In this document: piece by piece, positions 8,227-16,326 of the stretch
Layout of the letters: each line of letters begins with the position of its first letter
Position numbering within the stretch: position 1 is the stretch's first letter
Assembly: GCA_936908745.1 (NCBI GenBank)
Contig: CAKZFX010000012.1
Span: 124,001 to 188,000 of the forward strand
Length of the DNA: 64,000 bases
Reading direction: 5' to 3'
Source of the DNA: an uncultured Chitinophagaceae bacterium
Lineage (GTDB): Bacteria; Bacteroidota; Bacteroidia; Chitinophagales; Chitinophagaceae
Translations under genes and position numbers: made by a program
Notes under the pieces: model-generated
Told to the model about the DNA's origin: nothing
Database searches by the model: none
What the model saw: only the letters and a program-made list of their open reading frames with translations

Positions 8227-8619
8227 ATGCGTAACGTTTTAATCGTCCTGCTTCTCCCGGTTTTATTTGCTTTTCAATGTAATAAAGATTCTTCGGAACG
8301 ATGCCTGACCGATCTTTCTATTACGGCTACTACGCCTCCGGCAACGGGCACGGTGGGAGCTGATCTGCGTATTCCGCTGACCTGTTCAGGGCCTGATCTG
8401 TGTTACAGTTTTGCTTCCCTTGAAATACTGAATCCCCAGCCACGCCGCTATGAAGTGAGGGTAAAAGGAACACGTCCTTGCGGACCTGCCATGTGCCCGC
8501 AAGCGATTTATTCTGCGGATACCGCTGTTCATATCGTTCCACCGGTTGCGGGCCAATACATCATCACTTACTTAATGCATGATGCCATAAGCAGTTACGA
8601 TACCATACAGGTCAATTAA
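8227..8619 (+). CDS. Small predicted lipoprotein of unknown function
   Basis: A 130-residue protein starting at the ATG at 8227 (preceded by GAAAAGG), not the in-frame TTG at 8203. The N-terminus MRNVLIVLLLPVLFAFQCNK is a lipoprotein signal with the cysteine of the lipobox near residue 18, so the mature protein should be membrane anchored. The remainder has five further cysteines (ERCLTD, TCSGPDLCYSF, RPCGPAMCPQ) that could form disulfides, and a beta-rich ending (GQYIITYLMHD). No family is recognised. It lies 54 bp upstream of the BlaI-type regulator on the same strand. Confidence 0.7.
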   Translation: MRNVLIVLLLPVLFAFQCNKDSSERCLTDLSITATTPPATGTVGADLRIPLTCSGPDLCYSFASLEILNPQPRRYEVRVKGTRPCGPAMCPQAIYSADTAVHIVPPVAGQYIITYLMHDAISSYDTIQVN

Positions 8620-8636
8620 AAAAAGATTTGGCGAAT

Positions 8637-8670
8637 TACGAAATGTTCGTAGATTTACGAAAATTTCGTA
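8637..8670 (+). promoter_or_regulatory. Tandem operator palindromes for the BlaI-type repressor
   Basis: Two 15-bp dyads lie directly before the blaI-like start. 8637-8651 is TACGAAATGTTCGTA (one mismatch) and 8656-8670 is TACGAAAATTTCGTA (perfect arms around a central base). Their centres are 19 bp apart, and the second ends 3 bp before the ATG at 8674. BlaI/MecI repressors bind such dyads and autoregulate their operons, so binding here would be expected to block transcription or translation start. Confidence 0.7.
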
Positions 8671-8673
8671 GAT

Positions 8674-9030
8674 ATGGAAAAACTTACGCATAGTGAAGAA
8701 GAAACCATGCAGGCCATCTGGCATACAGGCGAAGCCACGATCAAAGCCTTTATGGAGCATCTCAATCCTGATCTTCCTTATACAACCGTTGCTTCTACGG
8801 TTAAAAACCTGGAGAAAAAAGGCTACCTGTGCAGCCGCCTTGTAGGCAATGCCTATTTATACAAACCTGCTATTTCCGAAGAGGAATATAAGAAACGATT
8901 CATGGGCAACGTGGTGAAAGAGTATTTTGACAACTCGTACAAAGAGCTGGTCAACTTTTTCGTGGAACAAAAAAAGCTGTCGGCCAAAGAGCTGAAAGAG
9001 ATCATCCACCTGATTGAAAAAGGAAAATAA
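8674..9030 (+). CDS. BlaI/MecI/CopY family transcriptional repressor
   Basis: A 118-residue protein with an N-terminal winged helix and a C-terminal dimerisation helix region. MEKLTHSEEETMQAIW opens the domain, and YTTVASTVKNLEKKGYL is the recognition helix and wing as in BlaI and MecI. VGNAYLYKPAISEEEYKKR follows, then the helical tail with lysines and glutamates. In the classical system the M56-family sensor causes cleavage or release of BlaI to derepress target genes. The two dyads at 8637-8670 are the obvious binding sites. The M56 gene follows 21 bp downstream in the same operon. There is no beta-lactamase in the window, so the regulated function is open. Confidence 0.9.
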   Translation: MEKLTHSEEETMQAIWHTGEATIKAFMEHLNPDLPYTTVASTVKNLEKKGYLCSRLVGNAYLYKPAISEEEYKKRFMGNVVKEYFDNSYKELVNFFVEQKKLSAKELKEIIHLIEKGK

Positions 9031-9051
9031 TCACCTGCTAAAAAGATTCCC

Positions 9052-10905
9052 ATGTCTTTACTGCTAACATACCTGTTCAAACTATCGTTGAGTCTTGGCG
9101 TTGTATTCCTGTTTTATCAATTCGTATTGCGCCGGCTGACATTTTATAGCTGGAACCGCTGGTATTTATTTATATACAGCGCTGTGTGTTTTTTTATTCC
9201 TTTTATTGACCTGTCGCCTGTGCTGGAAAGTAAAAGCTGGTCGGCTTCACCGGCTATCCAATGGGTACCAATGCTGCCTGCTTACAATGCAGCACCGGTA
9301 AAAGAAGGCATCGGCTGGGAACAAATAATAGTGATTCTTGTGCTGGCAGGTGCTGTTATCATGTTGCTGCGTTTACTGGTTCAACTGTTTTCGTTCCGTC
9401 GGTTATTAAAAAAATCAAGCCTGCTTTCCGACGATGGTATCCGTGTGTACCAGGTCAATGAACCGATCATTCCTTTTTCTTTTGGCAATGCTATTTTTAT
9501 TAACCAGCAGTTGCACAGTACAGAAGAACTGGAAGAGATCATACGCCATGAGTTTGTGCATGTGCGCCAGCGGCATAGCGCCGATATTATCTGGGGCGAA
9601 TTACTTTGCCTCATCAACTGGTACAATCCTTTTGCGTGGATGATCAAGAAAGCCATCCGTCAAAACCTTGAGTTTATCGCTGATGATAAAGTATTGCAAA
9701 ACGGCATCAGCAAAAAAGAATATCAATATATGTTGCTGAAAGTGATCGGCAACAATCAATTCAGTATAGCCCCTAAGTTCAATTTTTCTTCATTAAAAAA
9801 ACGTATAGCCATGATGAACAAAAACAAATCGGCCAGAGCAAAGTTGCTTTGGTTCCTCTTCCTGCTGCCGGTGATCGCGGTGGTGCTTGTTTCTTTCCGG
9901 AAACAAATCACCGGGTCTTCGGCGGCTGAAAGCAAGATCACTTCACAGCCCATTGATACCGTACCGCCTGTCAACAGTAAAGGTTATTTTATTGACATTG
10001 CTGATAACGGCGGCAACTGTACGGTGGTGGTAAAAGACAAAAGCTGGCAAGAAGTAAAAAGAATATTGCTCAATGACTGGACGGCGCAACAGGAGAAGTA
10101 TGAAAAACTGTATGGTGAAATTCCATCACCTGAATGCCTGGACCTGATTTCAACGGTACGCATTGATAACGGGCAAGCCGTTATCCGGTTAAAAGATGGC
10201 ACAGTGGAAAACTATCAACTTACCGATGCTGTTCAGAAAGAGAAACTGGAAAGAAAGTATGGCAGCGGCGTTTTGGAAATGTGCCAGACATGGAACGAGA
10301 TAGGCGCACCGCCTGCACCACCCACCATGCACAATTATCCTGATACGCTTGTATGGATAAGGGATGCCAACAAAGAAGAAATAAAAATGATCTCTTTTGC
10401 TGACAAAGCAGTTCATATTGAATTCAGGAACGGGGCAAAAGAATCGTATGATTTTAATGATGAAAAACAAAAAGCGGCTTTTGCTAAAAAGTATAACCCG
10501 ACTGGTGCGGTAATAGAAGGAAGAATACCTCCGCCGCCGCCTGCTCCACCCGCTCCGCCATCAGACCGGTCTGTACCTGCTGCACCACCCGCACCTGCAA
10601 AAGTACCCAGCCTTGAAGAATGGATAGGTGCTGCTTATAAGGATGTAAAGAGTGCTTCGATACAGAATGAAAAAGTAGTCATCAATTATAAAAACGGAAA
10701 TATAGAGTCGTATGATCTGAAAGACGCCAATCAAAAAGCGGCGTTTGAAAAGAAGTATGGTAAAGTAGAAAAGATATTACCTGCGCCGCCAAAATCGGGT
10801 AAAGCAGTCAGCAGTTTTGAAGGCAAACCTGATTTCTTATTAACACCGACGGAAAAGCTGGAAAAAGAGAGAAGGAAAAATGCACCAAATGCTGATGGTT
10901 GTTAA
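9052..10905 (+). CDS. M56-family (BlaR1/MecR1-like) membrane metalloprotease with a repeated C-terminal module
   Basis: A 617-residue protein with hydrophobic segments near residues 5-25, 35-55 and 85-110. The zinc-protease signature HEFVHVRQRH (HExxH) lies near residues 166-175, a distal ENLEFIADDKV-type helix follows, and another membrane segment sits near 265-285 (LWFLFLLPVIAVVLVSF). The C-terminal half is not the penicillin-binding sensor domain of BlaR1. It holds three related about 42-residue units near residues 366-407, 444-485 and 531-573, each ending in a pattern like NGxxESYDxxDxxQKAAFxKKYG. Proline-rich linkers separate them (PPPPAPPAPP). The units should be periplasmic and could sense a ligand or envelope state; that is inference. 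The gene is co-transcribed with the repressor 21 bp upstream. Confidence 0.85.
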   Translation: MSLLLTYLFKLSLSLGVVFLFYQFVLRRLTFYSWNRWYLFIYSAVCFFIPFIDLSPVLESKSWSASPAIQWVPMLPAYNAAPVKEGIGWEQIIVILVLAGAVIMLLRLLVQLFSFRRLLKKSSLLSDDGIRVYQVNEPIIPFSFGNAIFINQQLHSTEELEEIIRHEFVHVRQRHSADIIWGELLCLINWYNPFAWMIKKAIRQNLEFIADDKVLQNGISKKEYQYMLLKVIGNNQFSIAPKFNFSSLKKRIAMMNKNKSARAKLLWFLFLLPVIAVVLVSFRKQITGSSAAESKITSQPIDTVPPVNSKGYFIDIADNGGNCTVVVKDKSWQEVKRILLNDWTAQQEKYEKLYGEIPSPECLDLISTVRIDNGQAVIRLKDGTVENYQLTDAVQKEKLERKYGSGVLEMCQTWNEIGAPPAPPTMHNYPDTLVWIRDANKEEIKMISFADKAVHIEFRNGAKESYDFNDEKQKAAFAKKYNPTGAVIEGRIPPPPPAPPAPPSDRSVPAAPPAPAKVPSLEEWIGAAYKDVKSASIQNEKVVINYKNGNIESYDLKDANQKAAFEKKYGKVEKILPAPPKSGKAVSSFEGKPDFLLTPTEKLEKERRKNAPNADGC

Positions 10906-10910
10906 GAGAA

Positions 10911-11225
10911 ATTTAACCGCAAGTGCGAAAAGACGCTAAGGTTCTTTGTGTTACTTGGTGTCTTTGTGGGAAATGATTTCACCGCAGAGAACAGGAGAAG
11001 CAGAGTTTCGGGAGATTTAACCGCAAGGGCGCAAAGACGCTAAGATTTTTTCACCGCAGAGAATAGGAGAAGCAGAGTTTCGCAGAGAAAGAGAGAGATT
11101 TAACCACAAACCTGCTTGCAGCTGGCAAGCCTGCCTGTCGGTCCGAAAGACTCCGGACTCATTCGGAGCAGACAGGTGCGCGATGAGCTAAGATTCTTTG
11201 TGTTTCTTGGTGTCTTTGTGGGAAA
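10911..11225. repeat. Intergenic repeat block (r-rich dispersed repeats and a palindrome)
   Basis: The about 370-bp gap between 10906 and 11277 has no gene. It holds two copies of a TTTAACCGCAAG unit with AAGACGCTAAG (near 10912 and 11016), two copies of CACCGCAGAGAA with AGGAGAAGCAGAGTTTCG (near 10980 and 11050), and two copies of TTCTTTGTGTTxCTTGGTGTCTTTGTGGGAA-like sequence (near 10942 and 11191). A palindrome at 11130-11177 has outer arms CCTGTC/GACAGG and inner arms TCCGAA/TTCGGA. Relatives of these words also occur at 58835-58910. Confidence 0.7.
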
Positions 11226-11277
11226 TTTTTAAAATAGTATAAGGTCGCAGTAACCCTGCGGCCTTTTTTTATTTAAC

Positions 11278-11499
11278 TCAGAGATAATACCAGGGATTGC
11301 GTTTGGCGGCGTACATATATTTTTTCATATTACGCCAAAACGCCAATATCATGTAGAGGATAATGGGGGAGCCCATTGTAAGGATAGAAGTATAGATAAA
11401 ATACTGCCGGATCCTGCTGGTGGCAATACCCATCCTGTTGCCGATGGCCGTACAAACACCAAAGGCATTCCATTCCACAAAGCTTTTAAACCTCTTCAT
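11278..11499 (-). CDS. PspC-domain small membrane protein
   Basis: A 73-residue protein starting at the ATG at 11499, which has AGGAA a few bases upstream; a further upstream ATG would add nine residues outside the domain. MKRFKSFVEWNAFGVCTAIGNRMGIATSRIRQYFIY is the PspC helix and loop, followed by one membrane segment (MGSPIILYMILAFW) and a basic end. PspC proteins take part in envelope stress responses, but there is no pspA/pspF partner here. The gap to the aconitase gene is about 190 bp with divergent promoters presumably inside it. Confidence 0.75.
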   Translation of the reverse strand: MKRFKSFVEWNAFGVCTAIGNRMGIATSRIRQYFIYTSILTMGSPIILYMILAFWRNMKKYMYAAKRNPWYYL

Positions 11500-11688
11500 A
11501 TTCCTAAAATTATAAAATCCCGGCAAATTCAGCCCATTTCTAAGCCGGAAAAACGGGGCTTTTGTCGTAAATTCGCAGCGCTTTCAATGTGTCAGCCCTG
11601 GTTTTTGACTCATTTTTCAGGGTTTCCGACTGGTTAGCAGCAAATTGACACATTGCCCAAATTTTTTAATAGTCAAATTTCCAATCGT

Positions 11689-13959
11689 ATGGTTTTCGAC
11701 CTCGACCTCATCAAAAAGATTTACGCTGAATTTCCCGGAAAAGTGAACGCTGCCCGCAAACTGGTAGGCAAACCGTTGACCATGACCGAGAAAATATTGT
11801 ATGCCCACCTTTATGGCGCATTGCCTGCCGTTCCTCATACAAGAGGAGTGGATTACGTGGATTTTGCCCCGGACCGTGTGGCTATGCAGGACGCAACGGC
11901 GCAGATGGCCTTGCTGCAATTCAGTACTTGTGGTCGTGATAAAGTAGCGGTTCCTTCTACAGTGCATTGCGATCACCTGATCCAGGCCAAAGTAGGCGCT
12001 AAGGAAGATCTGCAGATCGCTATCGAAACCAACCGCGAGGTATATGATTTCCTTTCTTCTATTTCAGATAAATATGGCATCGGTTTCTGGAAACCGGGCG
12101 CCGGTATCATCCACCAGGTGGTATTGGAAAACTATGCATTTCCCGGTGGTATGATGATCGGAACGGACTCTCACACACCAAACGCAGGTGGCCTCGGTAT
12201 GGTGGCGATTGGCGTGGGTGGTGCAGATGCGGTGGATGTGATGGCAGGGCTGCCCTGGGAATTGAAAATGCCGAAAGTGATCGGTGTGAAACTGACCGGT
12301 AAAATGAGCGGCTGGACATCTGCCAAAGATGTGATCCTGTGGGTAGCGGGCCAGTTGACCGTAAAAGGCGGAACAGGTGCTATCGTTGAATATTTCGGCG
12401 AAGGTGCAGACAGCATGAGCGCAACAGGAAAAGGAACGGTTTGTAACATGGGTGCTGAGATCGGCGCTACTTGTTCACTGTTTACTTATGACGATAAAAT
12501 GAGTGCTTACCTGCAGTCAACAGGTCGTGCAGAAGTAGCGGCATTGGCGGATGGCATTAAAGAACATTTACGTCCGGACGAAGAAGTATATGCAAACCCT
12601 GCTGCTTACTACGATCAATTGCTGGAATTAGACCTTTCTACATTAGAGCCATATGTAAACGGTCCGTTCACACCAGATCTGGCTACACCGATTTCTAAAA
12701 TGGCTGCTGCGGTGAAAGAAAATGGCTGGCCTGAAAAACTGGAAGTGGCATTGATCGGAAGCTGCACCAACTCTTCTTATGAAGATATCAGCCGTTCGGC
12801 AAGTATCGTGGAAGATGCAATGAGCAAAGGTTTAAAAGCGAACTCTGAATTTACGATCACACCGGGATCAGAACTGGTGCGTTATACCATCGAAAGAGAT
12901 GGCTTTATCAATACGTTTGAAAAAGTTGGTGGTGTGGTACTGGCCAACGCCTGCGGACCTTGTATCGGTCAGTGGGCACGTCATATTGACGACCCAAACA
13001 GGAAGAATACCATCATCACTTCTTTCAACAGGAACTTTGCAAAAAGAAATGATGGTTTGGCCAGCACTCACGCTTTCGTGGCATCTCCCGAGATCGTAAC
13101 TGCGATGGCATTGGCGGGCTCCATCGCCTTCAACCCATTGACAGATAAACTGACCAATGATAAAGGGGAAGATGTATTGCTGAGTGAGCCGAAAGGTTAT
13201 GAACTGCCTCCAAAAGGTTTTGCGGTAGAAGATGCAGGCTACCAGGCGCCGGCAGCAGACGGCAGCGGCGTACAGGTTATTGTTGACCCCGCTTCAAAAC
13301 GTTTGCAATTGCTCGAACCATTCAAAGCATGGGAAGGCACTGACCTGGCAGGATTAAAACTGCTGATCAAAGCAAAAGGAAAATGTACGACTGACCATAT
13401 CTCGATGGCAGGTCCATGGTTGAAATTCCGTGGTCACCTTGATAATATCAGTAACAATATGCTGATCGGCGCTGTTAACTTCTTCAATGAAAAAACAGAC
13501 TCGGTTAAAAACCAGTTGACCGGTGAATACGGTGCTGTACCGGCTACGCAGCGGGCTTATAAGGCGGCCGATATCGGCAGTATCGTGGTGGGTGACGAAA
13601 ACTATGGTGAAGGTTCTTCAAGGGAGCATGCGGCCATGGAGCCACGTCATTTAGGTGTTCGTGCAATCCTTGTAAGAAGCTTTGCACGTATCCACGAAAC
13701 CAACCTGAAAAAACAAGGTATGCTGGCATTGACCTTTGCCAACAAAGAAGATTATGATAAAGTGCAGGAAGATGACAGCATTGATATTTTAGGTCTTACT
13801 ACGTTTGCTCCCGGCAGACCATTGTCAGTGGCCTTAAATCACAAAGATGGCAGCAAAGATGTGATCAGCGTTAACCATACCTACAATGACCAGCAGATCG
13901 AATGGTTCAAAGCAGGTGGTGCGTTGAATGTGATCAGGGCGCAGTTTGCAAAAGCATAA
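11689..13959 (+). CDS. acn: Aconitate hydratase
   Basis: A 756-residue TCA-cycle enzyme that interconverts citrate and isocitrate through cis-aconitate with a 4Fe-4S cluster. The ATG at 11689 (MVFDLDLIKKIYAEFPGKV) is used; the frame is open from a TTG at 11653 but homology starts at the ATG. Cluster cysteines lie in IGSCTNSSYED near residue 359 and in NACGPCIGQW near residues 422-425. The substrate segment GTDSHTPNAGGLGMVAIGVGG is near residue 165, and the swivel domain carries YGEGSSREHAAMEPRHLG. The length and order match the mitochondrial-type aconitases of Bacteroidota. A hairpin terminator follows 21 bp after the stop. Confidence 0.93.
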   Translation: MVFDLDLIKKIYAEFPGKVNAARKLVGKPLTMTEKILYAHLYGALPAVPHTRGVDYVDFAPDRVAMQDATAQMALLQFSTCGRDKVAVPSTVHCDHLIQAKVGAKEDLQIAIETNREVYDFLSSISDKYGIGFWKPGAGIIHQVVLENYAFPGGMMIGTDSHTPNAGGLGMVAIGVGGADAVDVMAGLPWELKMPKVIGVKLTGKMSGWTSAKDVILWVAGQLTVKGGTGAIVEYFGEGADSMSATGKGTVCNMGAEIGATCSLFTYDDKMSAYLQSTGRAEVAALADGIKEHLRPDEEVYANPAAYYDQLLELDLSTLEPYVNGPFTPDLATPISKMAAAVKENGWPEKLEVALIGSCTNSSYEDISRSASIVEDAMSKGLKANSEFTITPGSELVRYTIERDGFINTFEKVGGVVLANACGPCIGQWARHIDDPNRKNTIITSFNRNFAKRNDGLASTHAFVASPEIVTAMALAGSIAFNPLTDKLTNDKGEDVLLSEPKGYELPPKGFAVEDAGYQAPAADGSGVQVIVDPASKRLQLLEPFKAWEGTDLAGLKLLIKAKGKCTTDHISMAGPWLKFRGHLDNISNNMLIGAVNFFNEKTDSVKNQLTGEYGAVPATQRAYKAADIGSIVVGDENYGEGSSREHAAMEPRHLGVRAILVRSFARIHETNLKKQGMLALTFANKEDYDKVQEDDSIDILGLTTFAPGRPLSVALNHKDGSKDVISVNHTYNDQQIEWFKAGGALNVIRAQFAKA

Positions 13960-13980
13960 GTAGTTTTTTATACATTGTTA

Positions 13981-14019
13981 ATAGCTGGTCTCGCTTCAGG
14001 CAAGACCAGCTATTTTTTT
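13981..14019 (+). terminator. Rho-independent terminator after aconitase
   Basis: ATAGCTGGTCT at 13981-13991 pairs with AGACCAGCTAT at 14003-14013 over an 11-nt loop, followed by a run of Ts. Confidence 0.85.
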
Positions 14020-14041
14020 GCGGATGCGTATAACCCACGAG

Positions 14042-14325
14042 ATGTTCCTACGGAACATTGCTTCATTGTTTCCACTTGCAGTGTTACCGATGACATGTCC
14101 CTATCGGGACATAACGGCTTCTTCATGCTGCGTGTTCTCACTTTTTGACGGGCAGTATCATGAGATATTCCTACGGGATAGGTTTATGATGTGTTGAAAT
14201 GCTTTTACAGGAAATTAGAGTTTTTTCTTGCAGTACAAACTGGTATTTACATTGAGATGTTCCAGCGGAACATCTCATCATTAGAAACGGTGAATGAATA
14301 ATAAACAGCGTTCCGTAGGAACGCT
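14042..14325. repeat. Cluster of five REP-like hairpins
   Basis: Five short palindromes share arms with TTCC/GGAA or TCCC/GGGA around a three- or four-base loop. They lie at 14042-14058 (loop TAC), 14095-14112 (loop TATC), 14166-14180 (loop TAC), 14253-14277 (11-bp arms, loop AGC) and 14307-14325 (loop GTA). No gene fits in this about 370-bp gap. Similar hairpins with core CCGTAGG occur at 25197-25209 and 25247-25261. Confidence 0.8.
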
Positions 14326-14386
14326 TCGTGGGTCTAAAAACCAATACCGATGAATATGCGTGTATTTCCAATATCTTAGCATACGG

Positions 14387-15172
14387 ATGAGTGTAAAACC
14401 CATTGATATCAGAACAGTGCAGGTGATGCGTTATGTAACGCCGTTGCGTGAAGGCGGCTCCCTGCCCGGCATCGCCGAAGCGGACGATGGATTTTTATAT
14501 GTATTAAAATTCCGTGGGGCGGGCCAGGGTACCAAAGCCCTGATCGCTGATTTTATCGGATGTGAGCTGGCAAGAGCGGCGGGTTTTAAAGTACCGGAAG
14601 TGGTGTTTGCCAATCTTGATGAAGCCTTTGGCCGCACCGAACCCGATGAAGAGATACAGGAACTATTAAGGGCCAGCGAAGGAGTGAATTTAGCGTTGCA
14701 TTATTTATCCGGCGCTATTACCTACGACCCGGCTGTAACAAAGCTGCCGGAACTGATGGCCTCAAAAATTGTATGGCTGGATGCGTTGCTGCTCAACGTA
14801 GACAGAACGGCACGCAATACCAATATGCTAAGCTGGAAAGATGAATTGTGGCTGATCGATCATGGAGCGTCTTTGTATTTTCATCATGCGGGCATGAATT
14901 GGGAAGAAGCCGCCGGTCGCCCGTTTACACAAATCAAAGATCATGTGTTGCTGAAAGATGCCACGATGATGGATGAAGCGGACGCGGAATTAAAACAACT
15001 ATTGACGCCGGAGAAGATAGGTTCCATTGTAGCCGCCATCCCCATAGCATGGATGCTATATGAAGATGAACAGGCCGTACGGAATATGTACAGCCAATTT
15101 TTAAAAAGCAGGATCAGTCAAACCGAAGTATTTATAACCGAAATAAAAAATGCAAGCGCATCACAATTTTGA
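14387..15172 (+). CDS. HipA-like kinase-fold protein (HipA_2 type)
   Basis: A 261-residue cytoplasmic protein starting at the ATG at 14387; the frame is open from a GTG at 14360, but that would add an unrelated tail. Features of the compact HipA-like kinase family are visible. The early lysine of LYVLKFRGAG lies in the nucleotide-binding strand, LLLNVDRTARNTNML is the catalytic-loop-like segment (Asp and Asn) near residues 137-151, and LWLIDHGASLYFHH holds the metal-binding Asp. HipA kinases are serine/threonine kinases in toxin modules, but this shorter branch is uncharacterised. The next gene starts inside its last 23 bases, so translation is coupled. Confidence 0.75.
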   Translation: MSVKPIDIRTVQVMRYVTPLREGGSLPGIAEADDGFLYVLKFRGAGQGTKALIADFIGCELARAAGFKVPEVVFANLDEAFGRTEPDEEIQELLRASEGVNLALHYLSGAITYDPAVTKLPELMASKIVWLDALLLNVDRTARNTNMLSWKDELWLIDHGASLYFHHAGMNWEEAAGRPFTQIKDHVLLKDATMMDEADAELKQLLTPEKIGSIVAAIPIAWMLYEDEQAVRNMYSQFLKSRISQTEVFITEIKNASASQF

Positions 15173-15536
15173 GTATGCGGTGATCCGCATTGTGCCACAG
15201 GTGGAACGGGAAGAGTTCCTCAATGTGGGGGTGGTGTTATATTGCCAGAAACATAAGTTTTTACAGGTAAAATACACGCTGGATGATAACAGGCTGCTGG
15301 CGTTGAATCCTACCGCCGCCACAGGCGAAATAAGAGCACATCTCGAAGCGTACAGGAAAATAGCCGACGGCGACAAAGAAGCCGGTCCTATCGCTTGTTT
15401 AGATATCTCCACACGTTTCCGCTGGCTCACCGCCAGGCGAAGCACAGTGGTTCAATCATCAGCCGTTCATCCCGGCTTATGTATTGATCCCGCTGCTACA
15501 TTGGAAAAACTGCACCAGCAACTGGTGTTGTTATAA
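15150..15536 (+). CDS. DUF3037 protein
   Basis: A 128-residue protein starting at the ATG at 15150, which lies inside the 3' end of the HipA-like gene (23 bp overlap). The family signature EYAVIRIVPQVEREEFLNVG and VVLYC appears at residues about 8-32, followed by a helix-rich region. The function is unknown. The family is repeatedly found beside HipA-like kinase genes, as here, and the overlap suggests that both products are made together and may form a complex. It ends 5 bp before the convergent dioxygenase gene. Confidence 0.8.
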   Translation: MQAHHNFEYAVIRIVPQVEREEFLNVGVVLYCQKHKFLQVKYTLDDNRLLALNPTAATGEIRAHLEAYRKIADGDKEAGPIACLDISTRFRWLTARRSTVVQSSAVHPGLCIDPAATLEKLHQQLVLL

Positions 15537-15541
15537 TTCAC

Positions 15542-16222
15542 TTACACATCTGCCCACATACGAAACAGGTTGGCATGTGCCTGCAACAGGATATTCGTTT
15601 CAGGAGCATGTTTATCTTTTTGCTGTAATAAACCCTGCACTTGTCCTAATTGAAACAGCAACTGGCGTTGCTCGGCCGACTGGATATTGCTTTGTATCCA
15701 GGTGATAGCCGCCATTCTTACACCGCTTTTAATTTCATTGACACAATGGATAAACTGGCAGGGATACAAAATGGCATCACCGGCAGCAGGTTTCAATGCT
15801 GTTGTGCCGGTATCGCTTTGTATCAATAATTCACCACCTTCGTAAGTGGAAGGATCGCTGAGGAAAATAGTCATGGCCAGGTCGGTACGCAATGGCGGGT
15901 TGCCCATGATGGGGCTGTCCACATGCCAGCCGTAATAATTGCCCGGGCCATATTTACTGATAATAAAAGGATGCGTTTTTTTAGGTTGTGCCGCCGCCTG
16001 GAAATATGGGCTGGTTTGCAACACCTGTTCCAATAGCTGCTGCACAGGCAATAGGGCCGTCGCATTCGTCATATCGGTTTGCAGGTTATTTTTTACCTCG
16101 CGGGCGGCCATGCTGGCCGTGGCTTTGCCATCTACAAACGTGATCCGTTCGATCAGTTGGGTAAGTAACGTGAGTTCTTCGGGTTTTAGCAGGCCGGGTA
16201 TATGGTGAAATTGCTGGCTCAT
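15542..16222 (-). CDS. PKHD-type Fe(II)/2-oxoglutarate dioxygenase (PiuC/YbiX family)
   Basis: A 226-residue protein. A double-stranded beta-helix core holds the iron ligands: His and Asp in YGWHVDSP near residues 98-102 and the distal His in QFIHCVNEI near residue 159. The Arg of SGVRMAAITW would bind 2-oxoglutarate. The N-terminal FHHIPGLLKPEE and the length match the YbiX/PiuC family, linked in Proteobacteria to iron uptake. No TonB siderophore receptor is adjacent here, so that role is not supported locally. The convergent DUF3037 gene ends 5 bp away and the cupin gene lies divergently upstream. Confidence 0.87.
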   Translation of the reverse strand: MSQQFHHIPGLLKPEELTLLTQLIERITFVDGKATASMAAREVKNNLQTDMTNATALLPVQQLLEQVLQTSPYFQAAAQPKKTHPFIISKYGPGNYYGWHVDSPIMGNPPLRTDLAMTIFLSDPSTYEGGELLIQSDTGTTALKPAAGDAILYPCQFIHCVNEIKSGVRMAAITWIQSNIQSAEQRQLLFQLGQVQGLLQQKDKHAPETNILLQAHANLFRMWADV

Positions 16223-16326
16223 GGCTTAAGAGGTTTGAGGGAAAGATAAGATTTAGCCACTAATCCTATAAAAACAATGCAGTTTAATTCATTGTTTTTT
16301 TTAAATTACAATGTAAACCTTATCAG

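Noticed and set aside
10911..11225. CRISPR array candidate
   Set aside because: Repeats are unequal in spacing, mixed in type and lack constant-length spacers; no cas gene is near.
16270..16301. AAAAACAATG / CATTGTTTTT hairpin followed by Ts
   Set aside because: It lies between divergent genes with no upstream plus-strand transcript; the stem is A/T-rich and could arise by chance in this AT-rich gap.
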